Assembly (NCBI RefSeq): GCF_035666175.1
Contig: NZ_CP142016.1
Span: 372,001-436,000 of the forward strand
Direction: 5' to 3'
Length of the DNA: 64,000 bases
Source of the DNA: Riemerella anatipestifer
GTDB lineage: Bacteria; Bacteroidota; Bacteroidia; Flavobacteriales; Weeksellaceae
Shown here piece by piece: positions 57,076 through 64,000 of the stretch. The notes under the pieces were generated by a model. The model saw only the letters and a list, made by a program, of their open reading frames with translations, was not told where the DNA came from and ran no database searches. Within the stretch, counting starts at the first letter, position 1; each line of letters starts with the position of its first letter. A program made the position numbers and the translations under genes.

Positions 57076-58284
57076 TTAGTTGTTCCAGTTAAGGTTTTCT
57101 TTAAAATATTTATCTAATCTAGTCTCATCTCCTCTGTATACTCTAAGATTTTCATTTACCGTATTATATAAAAAATCTTTATATTTTTGGTTAGCAAAAT
57201 CTACTGTTTTAGGATCTAAATAAGGTAGACGCTGAGCCTTTCTTAGATAATGATGTAACCATGGCATAGCTCTAGACGCCCAACCATCATGCCCTCCATA
57301 GGTCATATTAGAAGAATGATTATATCCTAGTACATGTCCAAACTCATGACTCAAGATTTCCCAAGGTGCTCCAGGAAGTGAATAGTAATGGCTGTAGAAC
57401 ATCCAAGTATCCACTCCGTAAACATCTCCCCCACCTAAACCACCTCCAATCATGGTAATACCAAGCCGAAGATTCCTAGATCTTAAAATATTATTATCAT
57501 ATAATGATCTATGTTCTTCTTCTGTTAATTTTCTACCTTCATTATTAGTTATATGCCCATCCATAACTTTTTGGTAATTATACATTAAGTGCTTCATTTC
57601 TGGAGAAGAAACCATATAGGCCCAATTGGTTATCATCACCACCCATTCTCTAGCATAAAGAGCATTAATCCTTCCCCAATTAGCCTGGTTATATTTACCG
57701 AAAAAACAATACCAATCAACCTTTATTTCATCCTTAACTTTTCTGTAGAAGGGATCATTAGAATCTACGCTAAATTCTATAGATGATGAGCGCATTTTTG
57801 GAATGTGAAAAGATAACCAATCTCCATTTTCTAATTTATAGATAGACTCCTTATTTACAAAATTAGGGGTGATATATAACTGAGTAAATCCGGGAATAGA
57901 ATCCAAAGTAGCTACTAAAAATGGAGAAGAATTTACAGCTTTAACCTTGGCATATATTTTAACATTCTTAACCGCTTTTGCCAACCAACTAGTTACACGG
58001 ATATTCTTCTCATCTAACAATTCCACTTTTAAAAATTCAGAAGTTCTAAAACTTCTAAGATTTGAGTTCGTAATCGTATCAAAAGATTCTCCTTGACCAG
58101 AAAGCCTTAACATTTCTTTCTTTCTTTCAGAGGACTCCTTAGAAAAATGTATGTGATTCACAGATAACTCTGGATTATACTCTACCGAATTTGTATGAAA
58201 TACATCTTTGTCAATACTCCTGCTACACCCCAAAAAGAGTAAAGAAAGTACTACCAATAAACTTATTTTTTTTCTTAAAAACAT
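57076..58284 (-). CDS. Zinc-dependent metalloprotease lipoprotein (metzincin-like)
   Basis: 402 residues, lipobox FLGC (Cys20). An N-terminal beta domain (about 30-180) precedes the catalytic domain. The zinc site HEFGHVLGYNH (H313, E314, H317, H323) and the downstream Met-turn candidate SNMTYG (M327) fit a metzincin-type gluzincin-free arrangement. GGGLGGGDVYG lies before it. First gene of a two-gene operon with its own promoter at 58417-58446, all inside the inverted repeat. Substrate unknown. Confidence 0.82.
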   Translation of the reverse strand: MFLRKKISLLVVLSLLFLGCSRSIDKDVFHTNSVEYNPELSVNHIHFSKESSERKKEMLRLSGQGESFDTITNSNLRSFRTSEFLKVELLDEKNIRVTSWLAKAVKNVKIYAKVKAVNSSPFLVATLDSIPGFTQLYITPNFVNKESIYKLENGDWLSFHIPKMRSSSIEFSVDSNDPFYRKVKDEIKVDWYCFFGKYNQANWGRINALYAREWVVMITNWAYMVSSPEMKHLMYNYQKVMDGHITNNEGRKLTEEEHRSLYDNNILRSRNLRLGITMIGGGLGGGDVYGVDTWMFYSHYYSLPGAPWEILSHEFGHVLGYNHSSNMTYGGHDGWASRAMPWLHHYLRKAQRLPYLDPKTVDFANQKYKDFLYNTVNENLRVYRGDETRLDKYFKENLNWNN

Positions 58285-58416
58285 AACAAATATTATTTTA
58301 GTATAAAAATTAAACCATAACGCATGAAAGAATGTAATCTTTATAAATAAAGCTATTACCCACTATCTCATACATAATCCCATTAACTAATAAAAAAATC
58401 TCTATTTTTACCGCCG

Positions 58417-58446
58417 CAAAGTTACATTTTTTTTATTATCTTACAA
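58417..58446 (-). promoter_or_regulatory. Bacteroidota promoter of the protease-propeller operon
   Basis: On the minus strand TTG (58444-58446) and TAACTTTG (58417-58424) are 19 bp apart, an optimal match. It leaves a leader of roughly 125 nt before the protease ATG at 58284, long enough for post-transcriptional control; no riboswitch is recognised. Confidence 0.75.
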
Positions 58447-58672
58447 GTGTTAAAAATCGTAATGCTTAATAATCATATTTAATATTGTTCAAAGAATATT
58501 TGACATGTGCTTAATATTACAATTATAAACCTCGAACAGAGAAAGTTATGAACGAAAATGTAATTAGAGTTAGTTCGGTAACCTCTACCTTCTCTTTCAA
58601 AAACTCCAAAAACAGGTGGTTTCAGGTTCCTATTCCTCGCTTTTGTGGCATATTAATTCCTCATAATAGCTT

Positions 58673-58936
58673 TGCTCCAAAATAAGCCTCATTTAATTCA
58701 ACTGCTCCAAAAAAATAAACTTAAATTTGCTTGTTGTTTTTCAAAAATTATTTCCCTAAAAATCCTAGAATATCAGTTAGCGGTGTTTCTGTTGAACTCT
58801 AAAATTTCTGCGGTTTTAGGTCGCAGCAATATCGCTACAAAAACACTTGATTATTTTTTTATTTTATGATCGCTAATTTTACTCCTATTTATAAGACTTA
58901 TCAACAAAGTTAATCATTGTTTCATAGTTTTAAGCC
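58673..58936 (-). repeat. Inverted repeat, right arm (264 bp)
   Basis: Reverse complement of 55430-55692 apart from one ~18-bp patch. In this arm the patch contains a small palindrome, CTGCG and CGCAG around nine bases. The arms enclose 2.98 kb. Confidence 0.92.
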
Positions 58937-58939
58937 AGT

Positions 58940-59010
58940 AAAAAAATAGGGATAACTTTTTTAACGCCTTCGTCTAAAAGTTATCCCTATTTCTTTATTT
59001 CTACAACAAT
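58940..59010 (+). repeat. Hairpin repeat, copy 2 (perfect stem)
   Basis: AAATAGGGATAACTTTT pairs perfectly with AAAAGTTATCCCTATTT across 15 nt. It begins 3 bp after the right inverted-repeat arm and matches 55874-55942 in direct orientation. Confidence 0.88.
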
Positions 59011-59032
59011 AAATAATAACTCTAAAAAAGTA

Positions 59033-59185
59033 TTAAAATTTTATGTTTGCTAGTCTAGAAGCCTTATTTAAATCTTTCCGTAGTTCTTCTACTGCTCGTT
59101 TAAGCTGATTATCTTTGCCTTGATTAGCTTTTTCCTGATCCAAATAAACCTTTACATCTGGCTGAAATTCAAACTTCTTTTTCAT
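59033..59185 (-). CDS. Small uncharacterised ORF, 50 aa
   Basis: MKKKFEFQPDVKVYLDQEKA opens a charged, coiled-coil-like peptide ending LANIKF. Just upstream in another frame are residues such as TSVNWVTLQDPTLIFGIPAV, reminiscent of phage tail-fibre N termini. This could be the decayed end of a prophage gene rather than a true small gene. No family recognised. Confidence 0.4.
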   Translation of the reverse strand: MKKKFEFQPDVKVYLDQEKANQGKDNQLKRAVEELRKDLNKASRLANIKF

Positions 59186-59282
59186 AGCCTACCGCAGGAA
59201 TTCCAAAGATTAATGTTGGATCTTGCAGTGTAACCCAATTAACCGAAGTTATTGTCTCTGGAACTGGAGCACCATTTTAAAT

Positions 59283-59757
59283 GCTTATCTTAACAATACA
59301 AAGGCAGCACAAAGCATATCTGTATTTTATTCTAAAAACTGGGCGAACGTTATTTCTAACTTTTGGTTCAGAGTATTCTTAGGTGCCTCAGCTCCTATTG
59401 GTAACTTTTTAGGATTGGATTTAGACATTAGACACATTAACCTTTGCCGCTGGTAACTTAGCTTTAACCATATACGGAAAAGGGTTCGATATTGATATGG
59501 GAACTTTTTGGATTAGTTTCATCACGGTATTCCTAATCAGATTTTTTAACTTTATTGTAAGTTTTGGATTATCGATGCCGTTAGCGTTTCGTTCTAGAAA
59601 AGTTAAATTTGGAGAAGTAGAGTTAATCTATAGAGAAATTTTTAACACATTTGTTAAAAATCCTGCAAAATTCTTTATACCTATAAAGTCAAAAATTAAT
59701 ACCAATGCCGAAAAAATGGTAATAGAACTAGAAAAAGAAAGAAAGAAAACACTAAAC
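59283..59757 (+). pseudogene. Decayed 3' fragment of the Gcr/SpecificRecomb gene
   Basis: Homologous to 53653-54127. YLNNTKAAQSISVFYSKNW corresponds to the parent's YLNKAFGAKAARSISAFYSKNW, with three codons lost. One extra A near 59438 breaks the frame (DIRHI then NLCRW), after which FDIDMGTFWISFITVFLI and the rest resume in the other frame. The 5' three quarters of the gene are absent and the stop is shifted. Confidence 0.88.
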
Positions 59758-60009
59758 AAAATAGACTTCCTCCACCATATTTTCACCTGCTACTTCTTTA
59801 AATTTTTGAATAAAAAAAGGTTTCCTCAATCTAAAGTCATTTTTTAGCAATGGAGATTTTACTTTTATAGTTAAAGTTTTGTCCAAAAGATTAACATCTC
59901 CTATTTTTTTAAAAAGTTCATCGTCCAAATAATCTTCTAAAAAATCTTTGATTTGGAAAGCTAATAGCTTCTCTTCAAACCTAAACTTCTTCTCAAAAAT
60001 CTTAACCAA
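59752..60009 (-). pseudogene. Damaged second copy of the DUF721 gene
   Basis: Residues 14-98 of the gene at 54127 are repeated with a handful of changes (for example EI to KI, RKT to RKP). Upstream, the codon for the parent's Gln (TAT CAG TCT) has become TAC TAA TCT, removing the N terminus. Only a TTG at 60009 could start it. Confidence 0.8.
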
Positions 60010-60073
60010 ATCCGAAGATTAGTAAGCCACATCTTTTTTTGTTTTTTTATATTCTAGAATAGGATTCCTTTAA

Positions 60074-61393
60074 TTAAAAAATAAAACCAATACCCATTTC
60101 AAATATATTTTTCACAGGATTAGGATCATTTGCAAATTTGTTTAATCTATACTGATAATTGGTTTTAAACACTATATTTTCTTTAGTATTAAAATTGACA
60201 CCAAATGTCCAAATATTCATATTATTTTCCACCCTAGGCAAAGCATTAAGAAATTTATGAATACTTTGATGAGTATTTAGTCTCTCATATCGAGTAAAAA
60301 AACTTAACTTCATTTTATGAGTATCATACAAAAATGTTTCTTTAGCAGGTTTATTACTCTTACCTCCTCTTAGATAAGGTAAAACATCACAACCTAACTC
60401 AAATAGGTATCCATAAACTTCCTTCCCTAAAACTTGTCCATTTTGACCACTCTCATTTTTAGTAAGTTCAAATATTTTTTCAGTATCTCCAAGTTGTCCA
60501 TAAGTTCCAAGTGTTATAAATCTAAAGTTTTTCCAATCATACTTTGCATAAGCCGTTGTTAGATTAATTTTACTATTTACTTTAACCTGTTTGCTGTTGA
60601 TTTCCACCATCTCCCCTTGACCAGAATTGCCATAGTACCCAGAAGCTGATAATGTTAAATTCTTAATACCAGTGTAGTTTATTTGAAGATTTGTAGAAAT
60701 AGATTTAGGCATATCAAACCTTATTTCTCTTCCTTGTCTTATCCATGAACCACTTAAATAGTTTTTATTATTTAACCCCTGAGAAAAACCAAGTGCATAG
60801 CTCCAATCTTTTGAAATATTACCGTAAAACATAGCTCCAAATTCTATCCAAGTAGATGGTGTAATCAGCCTTTCTACCTCAGAACGGTTTACAGAATAAA
60901 ACATAATAGGCTCATCATTATTATTAACATAGCCTATAGTTAAAGGATAAAAACCCATACGAGCTTTTAAATAATCTTTAAAAAGATAATCTAAAAAGGC
61001 TTCTATTACAATTTCGTGATGAGTTTCTTCTGCTTTATGATGTAAAAACTCAATCTGAAACTCTGAATTCCAAATAAGTTTATCAGTAATACGATAACCA
61101 AAAAAAGTTGCAAATCTATAAAGTCCTGAATAATATAACTCTAAATCTCCAACATTGGTATTTACATTATCTTGAATAGGCACATAATTAAACTCTCCAA
61201 ACCCACTAATAGAGTACCTTTTATCCGAAAAAAAAATCTTAGATGCTGCAAGAGCTAACCCAGGCTGTTGTTGATACTTTAATTTTTCAATGGCTCTCAA
61301 AGTATCTGTTTTTTGTACAATAGAGTCTTTTTCTTGTGCATATAAATTTACTACTAATAATAGCATTACTAAAAATATCAATCTTAATTGCAT
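60074..61393 (-). CDS. Outer-membrane porin (phosphate-selective O/P-like)
   Basis: 439 residues from the ATG at 61393 (MQLRLIFLVMLLLVVNLYAQ signal peptide). A longer frame would start inside IS copy 3, whose left end happens to supply an in-frame ATG. A series of amphipathic strands and a terminal GIGFIF strand fit a 16- to 18-stranded barrel. RYSISGFGEFNYVP and RMGFYPLTIGYVNNNDEPIM resemble Bacteroidota porin O/P proteins. IS copy 3 ends 24 bp before the start, so the native promoter has been replaced or displaced. Confidence 0.82.
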   Translation of the reverse strand: MQLRLIFLVMLLLVVNLYAQEKDSIVQKTDTLRAIEKLKYQQQPGLALAASKIFFSDKRYSISGFGEFNYVPIQDNVNTNVGDLELYYSGLYRFATFFGYRITDKLIWNSEFQIEFLHHKAEETHHEIVIEAFLDYLFKDYLKARMGFYPLTIGYVNNNDEPIMFYSVNRSEVERLITPSTWIEFGAMFYGNISKDWSYALGFSQGLNNKNYLSGSWIRQGREIRFDMPKSISTNLQINYTGIKNLTLSASGYYGNSGQGEMVEINSKQVKVNSKINLTTAYAKYDWKNFRFITLGTYGQLGDTEKIFELTKNESGQNGQVLGKEVYGYLFELGCDVLPYLRGGKSNKPAKETFLYDTHKMKLSFFTRYERLNTHQSIHKFLNALPRVENNMNIWTFGVNFNTKENIVFKTNYQYRLNKFANDPNPVKNIFEMGIGFIF

Positions 61394-61416
61394 CACTATC
61401 TTTATTGTTTTTATTA

Positions 61417-62396
61417 ACCCGTTGTGCATTATGAAATGAAAAAAACAAGAGTTGTTTATTAGACTGAAAATCAGTATATTGTTTTTGCTATAAAACGATA
61501 TAAATGAACAACTTAGAGCAAATATATGAAAGAATTTTGGAAGTTTTAGGACTTTTTTCAGAAAATCAACTGATTAGTTATCAGAGAAGAACACCTAAAA
61601 TGAGCGATTTAGAAGTCATAAGTCTTAATATTACTGCTGAATACTTGAGTATTGATAGCGAATTACAGTTATTTAGAAAATTGCCAAACTCTCTGATAAA
61701 CAAAATTGAAAGAAGTGTTTACAATAAGCGAAAACGAAGACTATCCCTACAAACAGAGCAAATTAGACAGCGTATTTCGATGGAGTTCAATGAGTTTGAA
61801 GATATTTTTATCGTTGATAGCATGCCAATGAAAGTTTGTGAAAACGCTCGTTCTACTCGTTCAAAAATTTGTAAAGAGCAATCCTATTCTTCACCAACAT
61901 ATGGTTATTGTGCTTCACAGAAATTATATTTCTATGGCTATAAACTACACGCAGTATGTTCTTTAAATGGTGTGATTAAGAATTTTGATATAAGCCCTGC
62001 ATCCGTTCACGACATCCACTATTTAAAAGATAGTGGTGAGCAAATGCGAAACTGTACTTTAATTGGAGATAGAGGCTATTTATCAGCAAAAGTTCAAATA
62101 GATTTATTTAACTATGCTAATATTAAATTAGATACACCAATGAGAAGTAATCAGAAAGATTATATTCCTCAATTTTCATTGTACAAGAAAAAGCGAAAAC
62201 GAATTGAGACATTTTTCTCTCAACTTTGCGACCAATTTATGATTAAAAGAAACTATGCTAAAACTTTTGAAGGCTTTAAAACAAGGATAATCAGTAAAAT
62301 AACCGCCGCAACGGTTATTCAATATATCAATAAATTTATCTTCCAAAGAAAATTAAATCATCTAAAAATCAGTATTATTTAAAATGCACAACGAGT
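61417..62396 (+). mobile_element. IS982-family insertion sequence, copy 3 (980 bp), no target duplication
   Basis: Same ends and length as the other copies, but the flanks differ: TTTTATTA before 61417 and ATAGCTAT after 62396. The absence of a duplication marks a recombination junction. The left neighbour is a porin gene and the right neighbour a prophage-like gene starting 7 bp away. Confidence 0.95.
61504..62382 (+). CDS. IS982-family transposase (copy 3)
   Basis: Identical in protein sequence to copy 1 (292 aa, D105, D189, E235). Intact. Confidence 0.96.
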   Translation: MNNLEQIYERILEVLGLFSENQLISYQRRTPKMSDLEVISLNITAEYLSIDSELQLFRKLPNSLINKIERSVYNKRKRRLSLQTEQIRQRISMEFNEFEDIFIVDSMPMKVCENARSTRSKICKEQSYSSPTYGYCASQKLYFYGYKLHAVCSLNGVIKNFDISPASVHDIHYLKDSGEQMRNCTLIGDRGYLSAKVQIDLFNYANIKLDTPMRSNQKDYIPQFSLYKKKRKRIETFFSQLCDQFMIKRNYAKTFEGFKTRIISKITAATVIQYINKFIFQRKLNHLKISII

Positions 62397-62402
62397 ATAG
62401 CT

Positions 62403-62954
62403 ATGTCAAATTGTTTTAATGACACACCTCACGAGAATATCGAAAATTGCCCAAACGAAGATATATTCGCAGGTCTTACTACTAGGTTATATTATGTACC
62501 AACCGCTTTTGTGAAATCATTTGCAAAGCCTGTTCCTGGTGCTGACTATGCCAGCCGTATCAAAATTGGCACAGGAGGCATAGTGCTTAATACTGGTAAA
62601 GCATGGAAGTTCATCGATATTCAAATCGATGAAAACGAACTGAAAATGAATCTTACAGGGAATGTTGGTAACAAAAAAACCAAAACGGAAATAGATTTCT
62701 TAATTCCTGGATTCAAAACGAAAACTTTGGGATTCATAGACACCTATAAAAACACACCGTGCATCTTCGCCATTAAAGATGCAGAAGGTAAATTGTTTGT
62801 TGTCGGCTCTAAAGATTTAGGAGCTTACATTGAAAGTGCTGATGCTACTTCTGGTAAGAAGATAGATGATAATAGTGGCGTGACAGCCAAAGTTGTGGCT
62901 AACTCGAAGCTCTACTATTACGAAGGTGAAATTAGTTTAGAAGCTGCTGCGTAA
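62403..62954 (+). CDS. Prophage-type protein, possible tail or capsid-associated
   Basis: 183 residues, no signal peptide. NEDIFAGLTTRLYYVPTAFV and DFLIPGFKTKTLGFIDTYKN, the late-strand pattern and Ala-rich end suggest a phage tail-tube-like beta protein, but I recognise no named family. Its stop overlaps the next start by 1 bp. IS copy 3 lies immediately upstream, so the expected upstream prophage genes are cut off. Confidence 0.6.
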   Translation: MSNCFNDTPHENIENCPNEDIFAGLTTRLYYVPTAFVKSFAKPVPGADYASRIKIGTGGIVLNTGKAWKFIDIQIDENELKMNLTGNVGNKKTKTEIDFLIPGFKTKTLGFIDTYKNTPCIFAIKDAEGKLFVVGSKDLGAYIESADATSGKKIDDNSGVTAKVVANSKLYYYEGEISLEAAA

Positions 62955-63241
62955 TGAACAAGAAGTGTTTTAAACTAACCAAGCCTATAGGCACTTTAAT
63001 CATTTCTTCGCTAGGTGACTATACTATTGAAGGTATACCATCTAATGCTTTAGAGCTTATAGAAAAAGGGTGTCTATGGCTAGAGTTTACTTCAGAAGCT
63101 GTAGAACCTCTGAGTAAACTCTCCAACGAGAGGCTTGATAATCTTAAAAAACTAAGAGAAAGTCAGCTGATTGATGATGCAGAGATTATCAATCAAGCCA
63201 TACAGCTAAAAGCTAGTGAGAAGAAAAGCAGCAAGTCGTAA
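62954..63241 (+). CDS. Hypothetical protein of the prophage-like run
   Basis: 95 residues, cytoplasmic. A small beta part (LTKPIGTLIISSLGDYTIEG) is followed by a helical, charged C terminus (NERLDNLKKLRESQLIDDAE). No family recognised. Coupled to the preceding gene by a TAATG overlap and followed by a terminator. Confidence 0.6.
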   Translation: MNKKCFKLTKPIGTLIISSLGDYTIEGIPSNALELIEKGCLWLEFTSEAVEPLSKLSNERLDNLKKLRESQLIDDAEIINQAIQLKASEKKSSKS

Positions 63242-63259
63242 GTTTTAATCCATATCTAA

Positions 63260-63293
63260 AAAAAGCAGTAAGCCTTGCCTTGCTGCTTTTTTA
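63260..63293 (+). terminator. Rho-independent terminator
   Basis: A 13-bp stem (63260-63272 with 63279-63291, one G-T pair) with a T run follows the 95-aa gene. Confidence 0.85.
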
Positions 63294-63301
63294 TATTCAA
63301 C

Positions 63302-64000
63302 ATGAATGCACAACAACATCAAGAACTTTTAAAGGAATTTTCGTCCAAAGGAGGCTCTCAAAAATTGGTAAAAAGTTTAGAGAAATTCTCTTTGCAGAAT
63401 TACGCCAAGCTGAAGTATGAGTATGGCAAACTATCCCCAAAAAGTACCAATGATAAAGCTAAAACTCAAGATACAGACCAAGTAGAGGCTAAAGAACCTG
63501 CTAAAAAGTATACTCCTGGTAAAAATCCTAGAGTGTTTCATGATTTAATTGCAGATTATCCTGTACAGCTACACGCTACCTTTAGGAAACGCTGGCAGGT
63601 ATGGATGGAAGCCTGTTCATGGAAAATGCAACTTAACGAAGTGCCAGACCAAGATGCTGAAACGGCTTTTGATATTCAACTGAAAATCTACAAGTGTTTT
63701 AAAATATTTGACGAGTGCCAAAAGATACTGAAGCATTACCAAGAACACAAAAGAATAATGCCTACTGAAGTATCGGTTGATTTCTCAAAAATGTCCGAGC
63801 TGGAGATTTTTAAATACCAAAATAAACTCCGTGCCTCTATTACACGAAGAAGGCAAACAATTGAATCTCTTGAAAAGAATTTACCAAACAAAGAGAATAA
63901 CAACTATGCAATTAGACTGCACAGCCTAAACCGAAAAAAAGAACAACTCCAAGAGAAAATAAATGAACTTTTAGAATGTGAAAAAATATTAAAAAATGAG
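63302..64000 (+). CDS. Hypothetical prophage-like protein, 3'-truncated by window edge
   Basis: Open from ATG at 63302 through the last base (233 codons). MNAQQHQELLKEFSSKGGSQ begins a lysine-rich helical protein with a long coiled coil near the visible end (ITRRRQTIESLEKNLPNKEN). No signal peptide or known motif. Its position after tail-like genes suggests a phage morphogenesis or small-subunit-type accessory protein; I cannot name it. Confidence 0.6.
   Translation, partial: MNAQQHQELLKEFSSKGGSQKLVKSLEKFSLQNYAKLKYEYGKLSPKSTNDKAKTQDTDQVEAKEPAKKYTPGKNPRVFHDLIADYPVQLHATFRKRWQVWMEACSWKMQLNEVPDQDAETAFDIQLKIYKCFKIFDECQKILKHYQEHKRIMPTEVSVDFSKMSELEIFKYQNKLRASITRRRQTIESLEKNLPNKENNNYAIRLHSLNRKKEQLQEKINELLECEKILKNE

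Noticed and set aside
55490..58869. Short frames of about 65 codons in both inverted-repeat arms as paired genes
   Set aside because: They agree only because the arms are identical; there is no export signal, no known family, and the frames diverge at the arm's variable patch.
61394..61429. Start of the porin gene inside IS copy 3
   Set aside because: The in-frame ATG comes from the IS terminal repeat by chance; the signal peptide begins cleanly at the ATG at 61393.
1..64000. CRISPR arrays, tRNA or rRNA genes
   Set aside because: I saw no regularly spaced direct repeats and no cloverleaf-like or rRNA-like stretch on either strand. A covariance-model scan could still find one that I missed.

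Overview
The window is AT-rich Bacteroidota DNA, most like the Flavobacteriia/Weeksellaceae. Promoters follow the Bacteroidota TTG...TAnnTTTG pattern, several starts are TTG or GTG, and secreted beta-barrel, PorT-type and SusC-free lipoprotein genes are common. Three near-identical 980-bp IS982-family elements resemble the element known from Riemerella, so a Riemerella-like genome is my best guess. I could not check this against a database.

Layout. 1-2562 is a 1554-bp tandem duplication of two GlcG/HbpS-like secreted genes and a secreted 5-hydroxyisourate hydrolase, abutting a transketolase C-terminal half. 3505-5000 holds a frameshifted GNAT gene and IS copy 1. 5107-20724 is mostly core: threonine dehydrogenase, an orphan histidine kinase, PBP4, OmpA lipoprotein, a UbiA/DprE1-like pair, TatD, obgE, adk, hpt, CPBP protease, RdgB, RNase Z and a TIGR02757 protein. 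20725-25700 is accessory: a hairpin-rich leader, a frameshifted secreted gene, a second secreted gene split by IS copy 2, and a DUF4469-type protein. 25706-31951 is a type I restriction-modification operon (hsdM-hsdS-four-helix-bundle gene-hsdR) in which both hsdM and hsdR are frameshifted. 32106-34400 encodes an esterase/transglutaminase fusion. 34483-40835 is a MarR-fadN-fadA-fadE beta-oxidation operon with a broken four-helix-bundle gene inside. 41058-54423 is core again: PPIase, fabI, transaldolase, ychF, M64 peptidase, KAS III, ubiE, porT, mtgA and a large membrane protein. 54424-60010 is an island: a truncated bestrophin and a two-lipoprotein operon (beta-propeller and zinc protease) between 263-bp inverted repeats. 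It is closed by a decayed second copy of the genes that precede it. 60074-64000 is a porin, IS copy 3 and the start of prophage-like genes running off the edge.

How it works together. The core genes are intact, while eight accessory genes carry single frameshifts or a nonsense codon. Either this strain is shedding accessory functions or part of the indels are assembly errors. IS copies 1 and 2 have perfect 8-bp target duplications. Copy 3 has none, which marks a rearrangement junction between the porin and the prophage genes. The most interesting structural signals are the inverted-repeat-bounded lipoprotein island, and the four-helix-bundle genes that sit inside operons between complementary AT-rich arms, like intervening sequences.
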